From Trichomonas vaginalis G3 (taxonomy: Eukaryota; Parabasalia; Trichomonadida; Trichomonadidae): DNA of 64,000 bases. Below are positions 20,312 through 30,061 of this stretch, piece by piece. The position numbers were made by a program, and so were the translations under genes. The notes under the pieces were generated by a model that was not told the origin of the DNA, searched no databases, and saw only the letters and a list, made by a program, of their open reading frames with translations. The stretch lies in contig NC_067206.1 of NCBI RefSeq assembly GCF_026262505.1, positions 22,645,896-22,709,895 on the forward strand. Direction: 5' to 3'. Every line of letters begins with the position of its first letter. Within the stretch, counting starts at the first letter, position 1.

Positions 20312-20845
20312 GCAAAGTTGTTCCGAATTCTTCCAAAATGGAAGGACCCGAAACAACTTTGCTTGTTAACGATACAGACGCATTACTTTGCATTGATACT
20401 GTGCTGAGTTGTGTAGAAAGTTTGATTAGAGTTGTTTTGTTCTGGTATCTCTCATCTTCTGATGAGAGAAATCAAAGCAAAACAACTCTAATGAATTTGT
20501 TTTCACTCATTTGTATGTAGGTTTTTAGTTCGATTGGAGCTGCTTCATAATGAGATCTCTCATCAATTGATGAGGGAGATCATAACAAAGCAGCTCTAAT
20601 GTATATGCTCGTATTAACCGGGTTGTAATGCGTTGTAACGTCATCTTGTAGTTCGTTTGGGGCCACTTCACATTGAGATGAGAAGAAATGATTAAAGGAC
20701 TCTGAAAGGCTTTGGCCGTTGATGTTGTAATCGCATTACTTGGAACTAGCTGGATGCTAAGCTGTGTAGAATGTTCGATTAGAGCTGTTTTGATATGATT
20801 TTTCTCATCATAAGATTGGAGGAATCATAGCAAAACAACTCTAAT
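20312..20845. repeat. Series of related stem-loops
   Basis: Four long imperfect palindromes in a row: 20312-20362 (GCAAAGTTGTT ... AACAACTTTGC), 20425-20492 (GAGTTGTTTTG ... CAAAACAACTC, with an inner CTCTCATC/GATGAGAG stem), 20532-20600 (GAGCTGCTT ... AAGCAGCTC, inner CTCTCATC/GATGAGGG) and 20778-20845 (GAGCTGTTTTG ... CAAAACAACTC). The last three share the same plan and differ in their stems by paired changes. Confidence 0.75.
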
Positions 20846-21804
20846 GGGTTTACCATCATCTACTTGTATGTAGATGTTTGGGAAATTGTCTTGTTAATCG
20901 ATTTTCGAGATGACTTTCAAATGCTATAATCAAATGACAAACAAGTCTAAGATTTCTCGACAATACATCAAATCATGATGTTTGTAAGTGCGATGAGATT
21001 AGAGTTTTTGAAGGAATGACAAGAGAAGTAGGGAAGCTCGGCATTCGCCGAGCAAATTAAAAATTAACGTATGGATTAAATTTTAAGAGGAATTCAATTT
21101 TAATTACGGGTTGTTCAAATATTGATTAATATAAATTTATTAATAAGAATAAACAATTTTTGTTTTTGAATTTATTCAATTTATAGCTTTACATATAGTT
21201 TCAAAATTGTACAACTATGATTATTTCAACAAAAAATATCTTACTTTTTCACTTCACTTTCACCCTCACTTTTTCCGTAATTCAAATTTCAACATTATGT
21301 ATTTTAATTCCTTATAGTATTTTTAACATAATTAATCAAATAATAATTGGAAGTTCTGAACTCACTTTTTCCGTAATTCAAAATCAAAAATATGAATAAT
21401 ATATGTATTTATTATATACTAATGCTATTTTCAACTAGAAGTGAGGTACGGTAATCTTACGGATTCCCGTAACTCAATTTTACGAAAAAAGTGCGGTAAA
21501 CTACTCAATTTACGGAAAAAGTGTCGTAAACTATTGATGTGGCGGTAAAATCACGGTAATTCACGGAAAGCTATATGCGAAAATTTGAAATTATACAAAA
21601 TCGAGCGAAACACTTTTAAATAGGTTGTTCTCGTATTTCAAATACTATTCCCAGATTTATTGTCGTCAGAATATTTCCAAATTTTTGCCGATTTACAAAA
21701 AATGATTTACAAAGCATATTTTTTAATCTAAAAAAATTCCTAAAAAAAGGAACCGGTGTGCGGAAACCTCGGTAAATTACCGCGGTTCCCGTTGGGACTG
21801 CCAT

Positions 21805-21815
21805 ATATGGAACTA
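21805..21815. repeat. Target-site duplication, right
   Basis: ATATGGAACTA, identical to 19880-19890. Confidence 0.7.
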
Positions 21816-22566
21816 AATGTCCAAAAATAAAATCAGTTGAAATGGAATACTGTGAAGTCCTCGGCATTATCTCATAATATTCGAGATCGAGTTTGGAATA
21901 TTTATTGTGATGTCAATTCAATGTCGTTTTATAAGCTCTCTTGCAGAGTGTCGTCGTATCAACACACACCAGACCCAGAGAAACGTTATCAAATCAAAAT
22001 TAATATTGATGGAAGATTGAATATAGTGCTCAGTGTTATAAATACAAACTTTTGGGTGATTTTGAAAAGTACTTGAATAATATACTAAAAATATTATAAT
22101 ATCTCTGAAGTAAATTTACAAAATTTTTTAATTTTCCTAATTTTCAAGCAAATTCTAGTAAATTTTATAATAATTTATAAAAACGATATTTTTAAGTCGA
22201 ATGTTTTGTTATTCCCATATGAATACTCATATACAAGCTATTGCATTTTTAATTTCAGAATTGAAATTCTTCTATTCAATTATGATAATTTTTCTGTATG
22301 TCATTTTTGGAAACAATGTTAAGCCTAAAAAACAAAGGGTATGAAGGTGTAAACTATAAATAACATAATCATAGGAAATAACAAGCACAATATAATGATT
22401 TACCATATAACGAACAATATCTGTTATAAAAAACATGTATATTTTTAGATTTTCAACAGGGATATTGAGTATGACTGATGCTTGCTAATGAAGCGTTAAT
22501 AATTTATAAATTCAAGAGTATCTCATAGAGTAACTTTTATTGTGACCGTTTAGATATTATTGAAAA
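21816..22566. other. Intergenic DNA with a possible gene fragment
   Basis: A frame at 21837-22076 gives about 79 residues with a coding look (RVWNIYCDVNSMSFYKLSC, then QIKINIDGRLNIVLSVI) but without a usable ATG at its start. It may be the tail of a gene cut off by the element next to it. The remaining 490 bases are AT-rich with nothing recognised. Confidence 0.3.
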
Positions 22567-24135
22567 ATGAATGAAATGCCACGGCCAACATTTAGAAAGA
22601 CTTTCCGATCTGAAGCTTCCGGATTAGATTTTGGAGAGGAAACTCTGTATCTCCCAAAAAAAGTTTCTTGTGGAACACCAACTTTGCAAGATATGATGAA
22701 GGCATTTGTTCAGTATGAACAAAAAAACGAGCCAAAAAATCAATTAAATTTATTCAACGATGCTGAAGAAGCAAATGATGTAACAGAAAAACAATTATCT
22801 CCGATTTTTACAAAAAAGACAATTTCAAATAAAATAAATAACAGCAAAGGAGATTCAGATGACAGTAGTTTCTCAATAGAGTTTGATGAACTTGTTAAAA
22901 AGGCTCCAAAGTTTGATTCAACAACAGAAATTAATGATATCGGTAGCGTTTATCAGCCTAAAAGCATTTCTAAACCAGCATCAAGATACCAACCGAACCG
23001 CGTTACTTTTAATGAAAATCACTCAGCAAGCGATATAAATACTCAAAATCTCAACATTTTCTTTTCAAAACAGAAGAATATTGAATTCGATGTAACAGAT
23101 GAACAACAGCCATTTCAAAGTAGTAATTTACTTTCAGTATCATCGCTCAATAAAAGAAGATTATCTCGTACAAACGTCGATACATTTTTCAAGTCAACTC
23201 ATGTTATCGATCCTATTCAAGTATCCCTCCCTATCAAAGTTAATCAAGTTCCAACATCAAAATACATAAATCAACTTAAATCTATGACAGCAGAGCTTAA
23301 ATCAATTACAAAAGATTTAAGGAAGGCCATTAGTGTTAAGCTAAATGAAATTGCAGATGAACCTCCTGAAATTATGCTAAAATATCCAAATTTAACAAGC
23401 GATCAGACAGCTGGCATCATTCAGAGCATTTCTACAATGAAAGAGTTCTATTCCAATGTTGCTACAGCACATTGTCTCGAAAGACTCCTTGAAGTTGACA
23501 AGACAGCTCAATCAGAAGTATTAAAACTTTCAAATGTAGTTAATCCTCTTAAAGCAACAATAGGAAAGGCCCAAAATCAATTAGGAACTAAAAGATTTAC
23601 TCGTGATGATGTTCTGAAGATTTGCAACGATATAGAAAATCAAAAGAATCAAAAAAGTGACGAAGAATACAAAATCCTTTATAATTTACTTGTTTCTTCG
23701 ATTCCATTTAAAGTTAACAGTATCTTTACAAAGAGAGACACTCCTTCTGTAACGATAACAAATGGTTCTAAAGTAGAAAGAACAAATTCGACTTCGGCAA
23801 ATGATTTTTATACTGATATATCAATTGCAAACAGAAACATGAAATTGATTACAGAAATTCGTGAAATAACAAAGATGGTTCCACATGTTATATTTGATGG
23901 AAGGTCTCTTACTTTTCTTATATCAAGTGATAGAAAGAAACTGAGATTTGCTGTTAATTTGAGAATTCCTGATCAATATCCTTGGATGAAGTTGATATTG
24001 GTTGCTGTTAGAGCTGATTTTGGTGTTACTGAGAATGATGGGAGGAATTACATTGCTAATGTTTTAGGTCAGATTCAACTTGGCCCGAAGCAAATTAAAA
24101 GATTTGTTGATACATTAATTAATAAGTATTGTTAA
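22567..24135 (+). CDS. Candidate KNL1/Spc7-like kinetochore scaffold
   Basis: A 522-residue protein with the domain order of KNL1/Spc105/Spc7. The N-terminal 230 residues are disordered and contain RVTF (near residue 144), which fits the RVxF docking motif for phosphatase PP1, and NIFFSKQKNIEFDVTD (near 162-178), which resembles a MELT-type repeat with its upstream aromatic motif. Residues about 235-340 are predicted helical or coiled coil. Residues about 425-522 end as an RWD-like domain (FAVNLRIPDQYPWMKLIL, then a glycine, then IKRFVDTLINKYC). In other eukaryotes KNL1 links microtubules, PP1 and the spindle checkpoint protein Bub1 at kinetochores. It is much shorter than human KNL1 and has only one candidate MELT. 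The call rests on motifs, not on sequence similarity. ATG 22567 opens the frame. Confidence 0.42.
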   Translation: MNEMPRPTFRKTFRSEASGLDFGEETLYLPKKVSCGTPTLQDMMKAFVQYEQKNEPKNQLNLFNDAEEANDVTEKQLSPIFTKKTISNKINNSKGDSDDSSFSIEFDELVKKAPKFDSTTEINDIGSVYQPKSISKPASRYQPNRVTFNENHSASDINTQNLNIFFSKQKNIEFDVTDEQQPFQSSNLLSVSSLNKRRLSRTNVDTFFKSTHVIDPIQVSLPIKVNQVPTSKYINQLKSMTAELKSITKDLRKAISVKLNEIADEPPEIMLKYPNLTSDQTAGIIQSISTMKEFYSNVATAHCLERLLEVDKTAQSEVLKLSNVVNPLKATIGKAQNQLGTKRFTRDDVLKICNDIENQKNQKSDEEYKILYNLLVSSIPFKVNSIFTKRDTPSVTITNGSKVERTNSTSANDFYTDISIANRNMKLITEIREITKMVPHVIFDGRSLTFLISSDRKKLRFAVNLRIPDQYPWMKLILVAVRADFGVTENDGRNYIANVLGQIQLGPKQIKRFVDTLINKYC

Positions 24136-24716
24136 TAAAGAATTATGTTGTTTATTTCGTAATATAAACCTTTTTTCAAACATTTTGTCTAACAATACTC
24201 TTCAAACTTAGTAAATATTTCAATTATTAGTCTATTTATGTTAATTAAAGAAGTTGTAAATATTTTTGCATAGAAATACATTATATAAGAGTGATGGCAT
24301 GCTTTTCTTCTTAGATGGGATAGTTTATAACAGGCATAGATTAAAATGGACATATATCAAGAGAACAGACATATCTCATTAAGACAGATAAATTTAGGCT
24401 GTTTGGCACTTGCTTTATAAGAAGAAATTGACAACAGAATTCTGTGTAAAGATTAATAATGCAAGTTTGAGAAATTTCATATGGATAAAAGTGTATACAA
24501 GGAAAAGACAAAGATAATTGCATAAGATGATTTGATTAACAACACTTTTAATTTGTAATAAGTTCAGTTGATTTTCAAATTTCGATTAAAACGGTTTTTC
24601 GGCAGAATTCCAATTCAAAAAATTATTGATTTCCGACCGAAATGGTGCCACAAGTAATGTTTGATTTTTCAATATCTAATTTTGTGAAGAAATGTGGTCA
24701 TATGAATTTTCTCATG
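24136..24716. other. Intergenic DNA, no gene seen
   Basis: AT-rich. The open frame that continues upstream of ATG 24755 is only the 5' flank. No repeat recognised. Confidence 0.4.
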
Positions 24717-24722
24717 TCACTT
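24717..24722 (+). promoter_or_regulatory. Initiator-like element, TCACTT
   Basis: TCACTT with predicted +1 A at 24719, 36 bases before ATG 24755; a full match to TCA-Y-T-W. Confidence 0.45.
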
Positions 24723-24754
24723 TTCGTATCGGTCGTATATTTTTTTTCCTGGTC

Positions 24755-25906
24755 ATGTCGCAAGTTAGAATTCCAGCCGAATTCAAGCGCCGCTCCACAA
24801 TTGAGGCAGTCGCTGCTTGGTGTGATACAAAGGTTGAGTTCGTTGAGGATGCTTCTCTCGCTCAGCCACAATTGACAATTGGCGGAATCAATGCAATTGG
24901 TGTTCCAGCCATTGCTTCAATCCTTGTTCGCAATTCAAAAGTTGCCGAGAACTTCAATGTTGTTGCTCTTGGAGATGGCAATGCTAAGGATGCTGCTCTA
25001 ATTGCTCAATATGTTGATTTTGCCGAAGCTGCTGCTACAGAAACATCAGGCCAACCAATGCAAGGCACAGTTGGCAGCATTTCCCTCCATCTTAAGGGCC
25101 GCCATTTCGTTGCTACAGATAAACTCTCCGTTGCTGATATTCTTATGTACTGCGCTGTCTACGACTACGTAAGCAAGATGCCAAACAAGGAGCAAACCGC
25201 TCTTGGCGACATCTGCCGCTGGTTCGACAGTGTTCAGAAGGCATTCAAGACACCATTACCAGTTGTTGAACTCAAGGTCCAACAGCACCACGAGAAGAAG
25301 CCACAGAACAAGGGCGAGCACCCACAGAACCAGGAAAAGAAAGAAAAGAAGGAAAAGAAGCCAAAGGAGCCAAAACCAGCCAAAGCTCCAGAAGCACCAA
25401 AGGAAACCTTCGATTCTGCTTCATACCTCGATATCCGTGTCGGTAAGATTGTTAAGATCGAACCACATCCAGGCGCTGATACACTTTACTCCGAAGAAAT
25501 CGATATCGGCAATGGCGAAATCAAGAAAGTTATTACAGGCGTCAGAAACTACGTCCCAATTGAACAGATGCAGGATCGCCACGTTGTTGTCTTCTGCAAC
25601 ATCAAGCCATCCAAGATCCGTGGTCTTCCATCAGAAGGCATGGTCTTCGCTGCCTCCAACGCTGACCACACAGTTGTCCAGCTCTTAGACCCACCAGCTG
25701 ATACACCAATCGGCACAAGAGTTCTTTTCGGCGATTTCTGCAAGACAGAGCCAGTTGCTTGCGATAAGAAGGGCAACCTTTGGAAGGACTGCTGCGAACA
25801 CTGCACAATCGATGCTGATGGTTTCGCTTGCTACAAGGGCCAGCACCTCACTGTCCCACAGGGTAAGATCACTGTCCCAACCCTCAGATCTTGCGAGTTC
25901 CACTAA
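24755..25906 (+). CDS. Arc1p/EMAP-II-type tRNA-binding cofactor
   Basis: A 383-residue protein from ATG 24755 (an ATG 21 codons upstream is in frame, but that stretch looks non-coding). Residues about 1-165 form a GST-like fold (LSVADILMYCAVYDYV near 125-140), then a lysine-rich linker (residues 175-215), then an OB-fold tRNA-binding domain from about 218 (SYLDIRVGKIVKIEPHPGAD) followed by an EMAP-II-like C-terminal extension. This is the layout of yeast Arc1p and of animal AIMP1, which bind tRNA and hold methionyl- and glutamyl-tRNA synthetases. Codons are strongly biased to C-ending forms (GCC, AAG, TTC), a sign of high expression. The stop overlaps TAAA. Confidence 0.88.
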   Translation: MSQVRIPAEFKRRSTIEAVAAWCDTKVEFVEDASLAQPQLTIGGINAIGVPAIASILVRNSKVAENFNVVALGDGNAKDAALIAQYVDFAEAAATETSGQPMQGTVGSISLHLKGRHFVATDKLSVADILMYCAVYDYVSKMPNKEQTALGDICRWFDSVQKAFKTPLPVVELKVQQHHEKKPQNKGEHPQNQEKKEKKEKKPKEPKPAKAPEAPKETFDSASYLDIRVGKIVKIEPHPGADTLYSEEIDIGNGEIKKVITGVRNYVPIEQMQDRHVVVFCNIKPSKIRGLPSEGMVFAASNADHTVVQLLDPPADTPIGTRVLFGDFCKTEPVACDKKGNLWKDCCEHCTIDADGFACYKGQHLTVPQGKITVPTLRSCEFH

Positions 25907-26077
25907 ATTACAATAAATTATACATAAAATAATGCCTTTTTAGAAATTGTAGTTTTATTGGAGTTAAATGTTAGGCTTACACACATTTATAATATGGTCT
26001 ACAGCTATTTTGGACAGTACCAGCTATTCTCTAATTCAGCTTAAAACAAATATATACAGGTTATTATTTTTATTTCA

Positions 26078-26215
26078 AGATTTAAGGGTGCACTTACGCC
26101 CCTATGACACGGGTCTCAATTCAGATGTTTAAGGTTAATTTTGAATGACGCTTCACGCCAGTTGTCAAAAATTTGAATTAAAGTCAGATGGGCATAAGTG
26201 CAGCCTTAAGATTTA
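26078..26215. repeat. MITE-like element with about 27-base inverted repeats
   Basis: The left end TTAAGGGTGCACTTACGCCC and the right end (complement) TTAAGGCTGCACTTATGCCC pair with few mismatches around a centre of about 80 bases that has its own smaller inverted repeat. No coding capacity. Confidence 0.6.
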
Positions 26216-26350
26216 TAAATTTATATGAGCTCTTCGAACAGGCAATTTAAGCATGATTAGAGGCTATTATACTTACAATTGCTTGCCCAACTTAAATAAG
26301 CTCTCAATTTTAATAATTTTCTCTCAATCTCAGAAAAGGAACAATTCAAA

Positions 26351-26427
26351 AATTGATAGGTGCATCTTATGCAAAGATATGGACACCAATCTTAGTTTTG
26401 AAAGTTTCATAGGCGCACCTATCAATT
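26351..26427. repeat. Short palindromic element
   Basis: AATTGATAGGTGC...TATG at the left pairs with CATA.GCGCACCTATCAATT at the right, about 25 bases apart. Similar in build to its neighbour at 26078-26215. Confidence 0.55.
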
Positions 26428-26523
26428 AATGTACAGAGCTGTCAATATTCAGAATTCAAATCAAATTTCACGATTAATTAAAAAGTTATTTATTCAACAC
26501 ATATAATTAATTAACAAATTCAA

Positions 26524-27519
26524 TCAATGACGACGTGGGAATTTGCGAGAGAAGTATTCAGTGCATTTTGTTTTTTCAACTGATTTGGCAATTGCAAATT
26601 CTGCTTGGCAATTACCAGTTGAAAAATGAATCAAATTGTTAGTAAATAGTTCTCTTGTATTAGTAGGTTCTACATTTCTTTTAAATGTTGATGAAATCGA
26701 ATTGTCAATGTAACAACTATCAACTGTTAATTGATCATCATAATAGTTATATATCAAATATGAACCTTGAGGAACAGTGTTGTTAATAAAAGAACAACTT
26801 TTTATAGTAAGAGAATTACTAGAATGGTAAATAATTCCTAATGCTGATTTTGTTATGGTATTATTTATAATATTACATGAATCAATCAACGCGTTATTCC
26901 AAATACGTAAATGTATACCAATACTATTTGTAGCTAAATTATTAACAATAGTTGTGTAGTTAAATGTTGTTGTGTATTTATAAGTTGGTTTAGAAGTAAA
27001 ATGTCCAACATTTTTTTCGGTTGTTTTACATGATGAGATATTTGTTGATGAAACTAAGATATTATCATTTTCTGTCCAAAATGTATAACTACCAACACTT
27101 TCATTTCCTAAATCGAAAACAGAACTTTCAAGAATAAAGTTTAAGTTATCTGTGTCAACAACTGTATATGAAAATTGGCCATAGTTAGAGCTTTGACATT
27201 TTGTACAACAGAACTTTCGTTGAACAATAGAACTATCGCTGCCAATTTGGTAGTTAATGCAACTTCCTTGCTCTGTTGAGGTGCATTTACTAAAAGAACA
27301 CCGATTATGTAGAAATAAAGCGTAGGATATTGGATTGAAATTGATAACGCGGTCATTGTCATCAAAAAAATTACACTCATCTAGGTAATATTGATGGTTT
27401 GAGGATGATACATCGCAATTATGACAATTTTTGATTGGATTTCCTGTGAAATCATTTAGAAAGTAATTATTCCAGGGAAAGTCATCTTCTTCAGATGACT
27501 TTCTCCCAAATTTATCCAA
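26524..27519 (-). CDS. Beta-helix (Pmp-like) cassette, copy 3, open frame without ATG
   Basis: A 331-codon open frame, but its first codon would be TTG at 27519 and no methionine codon occurs anywhere in it; the same frame upstream meets a TGA without passing an ATG. The protein has an acidic start (KSSEEDD), a C-x2-C pair (KNCHNC), many cysteine-containing short strands (RCSFSKCTSTEQGSC, KFCCTKCQSS, SCSFINN) and N/S/T-rich turns, as in right-handed beta-helix proteins of the Pmp type. It is nearly identical to copy 4 except in a short variable patch (INFNPISYALF here) and at the C-terminus, where after QAEFAI it switches to AKSVEKTKCTEYFSRKFPRRH. Surface role inferred from the family only; expression as it stands is doubtful. 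Confidence 0.62.
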   Translation of the reverse strand: MDKFGRKSSEEDDFPWNNYFLNDFTGNPIKNCHNCDVSSSNHQYYLDECNFFDDNDRVINFNPISYALFLHNRCSFSKCTSTEQGSCINYQIGSDSSIVQRKFCCTKCQSSNYGQFSYTVVDTDNLNFILESSVFDLGNESVGSYTFWTENDNILVSSTNISSCKTTEKNVGHFTSKPTYKYTTTFNYTTIVNNLATNSIGIHLRIWNNALIDSCNIINNTITKSALGIIYHSSNSLTIKSCSFINNTVPQGSYLIYNYYDDQLTVDSCYIDNSISSTFKRNVEPTNTRELFTNNLIHFSTGNCQAEFAIAKSVEKTKCTEYFSRKFPRRH

Positions 27520-27843
27520 AATGCCATAGCCGTTTCGATAAATATACTCTCAAGAATTGCCAAATCTGCATCCTTATTATAGGACACATAGTATATTCCA
27601 TTCACACCTTGATATAAGCAATTTCATATTAAATTTTTAATTTATATATATATATATTAAGTCATCATAATTGTGCCTTGCATTACGTATATAGTATATG
27701 CTCCAGATAATACTAGTTAATCATTTTTTTTCATCGAAAAAAAATTAAGCTGTAAACTTGAAATTTCAACAACATTTTCATGATCAATGCTTTTCGCTAT
27801 TGTAAAGAAAAAGTTTTAGGTATTTATAGAAAGAATAATACAT
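27520..27843. other. Flank of cassette copy 3, with a coding-like fragment
   Basis: On the - strand just upstream of the cassette (about 27520-27620) another frame reads YQGVNGIYYVSYNKDADLAI and continues to ETAMAFW at the cassette border. This looks like part of a real protein gene into which the cassette has joined. The rest is AT-rich, with a TA dinucleotide run near 27645. Confidence 0.35.
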
Positions 27844-29178
27844 TTATTTCTTAATATGATATTTTGCACAAATTTTTGCGTATGCTGGTTTCCTTAAAAG
27901 CTTCGCTCTGATCGTATTTTCATTTTTAGAAGACTTAACATTCTGATTGAAGCATGGCAAGTCAATATTGGCGTTTCTTGAAATCAAAAAATCAACAATT
28001 TGTGGATATGTCCTAATTCCAAGCATGAATTCGCCAAGGGCCGTATTGCTTTGGTTATCTGCTCTTAAATCAACTTCATATCCATAATCAAATAATAATT
28101 TCAGAATTTCTAAAGCGGCTTGTTCAGAAGCAATATCAACAAGATGCTTTGGACCTACTGCATTGTTTTCATCTATTCTATTTACGTTAATTCCCTTAGA
28201 AAGAACGATTTTTGCAATTTCTGGTATTCCGCAGCAGCAAATATAATGAACAGCAGCCATTTTCTTCATATTCTCAGGGATGTCGACCTTATCCATGGCA
28301 TTGCATAGTAATCTCGTGAGTTCAACGCTCTTGATTGTAAATAAATTGATAAAAAGTGCTGTTCTTCCTTCTGCTGTAATAGAAGTTGGGTCGTAACCGT
28401 GGTCGAAAAGAAGAGGAACAGCACTTTGTTGTGAATTTACAATTGCTTGCATGATAGGTGTTAATTGGCCTTGGTCTGATTTTGTTTGCGGAGCATAGTT
28501 GAGCAAGATTGTAAGAATTTCAATATCCTTTATTTTAATTGCATAATTGATTGGGTTTGCCTCAGTGTTTTGAGTATTTTCAAAAGTGGCGCCGTTTTTA
28601 AAGAGTTCAACCAGAATTTTGGTCGCGTGACCCATAGCGCAAAGATAAATATACTGATATTTTGTATTTGTATATATTTTTTTAGCTTCATTAGGGTATT
28701 TGCAAATTAAATACATCGCTATTTCATACGAGTTATAATAGCATGCATAGTGGAATGGATTAAGGTTCTCTGGTGTCTGTATTAATGGATTTATGTTTAA
28801 CTCTCTTTCTAAAAAGATAAAAGAATCAAGTGCATCATACATTGCAGCGACATGTAATGCACTTAGGTTCCTCATCGAAAGTTGCTGTTGCTGTTGTGAT
28901 TCTGTGTTGAGATTAATGGTTGTGTCCCTTGGTATTTTTAAATTTGGCTTTTGAAGTTCTATAATATCGTTTTCTCTTATAGGTCTAATAATCGACTCCG
29001 GTGTGGTTGTAATTACCAGGTTTGAGGAATACATTGATCTCCATTGACTCCATAACATAACAACAAATTTGTTATTTTGACAAGTAAAATCCAACTTTAC
29101 TTGACATATTGCCCAGAAAACAAAGATATCCATATTGATGATTTTGAAGTTAAAATGTCTCCACATTAATGAAAACAT
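27844..29178 (-). CDS. Ankyrin-repeat protein
   Basis: A 444-residue protein from ATG 29178. From about residue 100 on there are roughly eight to nine ankyrin repeats; clear ones begin at LSALHVAAMYDALDSFIFL, LNPFHYACYYNSYEIAMYLI, ANPINYAIKIKDIEILTILL, LTPIMQAIVNSQQSAVPLLF and MAAVHYICCCGIPEIAKIVL. The first 95 residues are not repeat-like and hold a short poly-Q (QQQQQ). Trichomonads have hundreds of ankyrin proteins; the repeats bind other proteins and the specific partner cannot be told. No DUF3447-type N-terminal domain, common in the trichomonad family, is visible to me. Confidence 0.82.
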   Translation of the reverse strand: MFSLMWRHFNFKIINMDIFVFWAICQVKLDFTCQNNKFVVMLWSQWRSMYSSNLVITTTPESIIRPIRENDIIELQKPNLKIPRDTTINLNTESQQQQQLSMRNLSALHVAAMYDALDSFIFLERELNINPLIQTPENLNPFHYACYYNSYEIAMYLICKYPNEAKKIYTNTKYQYIYLCAMGHATKILVELFKNGATFENTQNTEANPINYAIKIKDIEILTILLNYAPQTKSDQGQLTPIMQAIVNSQQSAVPLLFDHGYDPTSITAEGRTALFINLFTIKSVELTRLLCNAMDKVDIPENMKKMAAVHYICCCGIPEIAKIVLSKGINVNRIDENNAVGPKHLVDIASEQAALEILKLLFDYGYEVDLRADNQSNTALGEFMLGIRTYPQIVDFLISRNANIDLPCFNQNVKSSKNENTIRAKLLRKPAYAKICAKYHIKK

Positions 29179-30061
29179 TATTCGTATCGTTGAGATATTT
29201 GATTATTTCAATAATGGCGTCGATAAATAAAGAGTTGTGAGTCTATTAAAAACTTTGGAAGAGAATGCTTCGTTGATCCCCAGCCAATTGATAACGTCTT
29301 TGCAATTCACCACAATTCATTACAAACTGCATATGATTTTCTGGAGCAGTTCAAGAAGAATAGAGGGAAGAATATTAAATGGTATAACGAAATCTTTAAC
29401 GTGAAACTCTGTATATCTGATGAGAAAAAGAAGCGCAATTAAAGTTCTTTCAGCAGTTTTTGCATACATTTTCAAGGCGAATTATATGTCGGAATGTGTT
29501 TTTATATATGTAATTTGTAATATTTATACTAGTTACTCATTAATATAAACTAATATTATCTATTTTCATTAATTTTTTTCTTATGAATCATTTGAATTAT
29601 ATACAAGTTATAACAGTTTCATGAAGATTTCATATTAGAAAGATTTTTCATATGACGTATAGCTTTGCTGTTTCTTATCACATTGCTATCAATATCATTC
29701 AAGAAAAATATGCTAATTTATTAATATATCAATGCTTATTCATTTAGAATATGAATAATGTTCATAATGAAAGCAATTATGTGCATTTAAATAGAGAGTG
29801 ATCGCAAAATAACTTTTTTTGTCTCAAATAAGGAAAATGATTTCAATAATATGTTGATATGTCACTTAGGAATGAAGTAATGTGCTATATTCATATATGA
29901 GAGGAAGGGGAACTTTAATAAAGCATGAATACCTGTTGCTCAATAATTACAATTTTTCGATAGTGACAGTTTATCAAAATTATTAACCTCTTCATCAACA
30001 CACAAGGTTTAATATTCAGGCAAACTGACCGGCAAAAATTTTTAGAATTCAAACAAATAAA
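29179..30061. other. Intergenic DNA, no gene seen
   Basis: 883 bases between two divergent genes. AT-rich; no supported frame. Both promoters should lie here. Confidence 0.4.

Larger units (their letters stand above)
19891..21804. mobile_element. Non-autonomous MULE-like element, complete copy (1914 bp)
   Basis: The borders are set by the exact 11-base direct repeat on both sides and by the second, inverted copy whose right end begins at 46214 with the same ATGGCAGTCCCAAC end. The ends share only a weak inverted similarity (both contain a CGGTAAT block 30-35 bases inside). There is no coding capacity. Inside are a GC-rich palindrome at 19951-19978, an 80-base polypyrimidine tract at 20008-20087, a series of stem-loops at 20312-20845, and short CCGTAA/TTACGG repeats at 21450-21570. 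The 9-11-base duplication suggests Mutator-like mobilisation; the autonomous partner is not in the window. Confidence 0.68.
25907..26523. other. Intergenic DNA with two small palindromic elements
   Basis: Holds the two hairpin elements listed separately (26078-26215 and 26351-26427). Nothing else seen. Confidence 0.5.

Noticed and set aside
20312-20845. A CRISPR-like array
   Set aside because: The repeats are palindromes of unequal spacing in a eukaryotic non-coding element, with no spacers of constant length and no cas genes.
21217-21399. A 60-residue membrane protein, also present at 46618-46800
   Set aside because: It is the same stretch in both copies of the MULE-like element, T-rich and without coding character.
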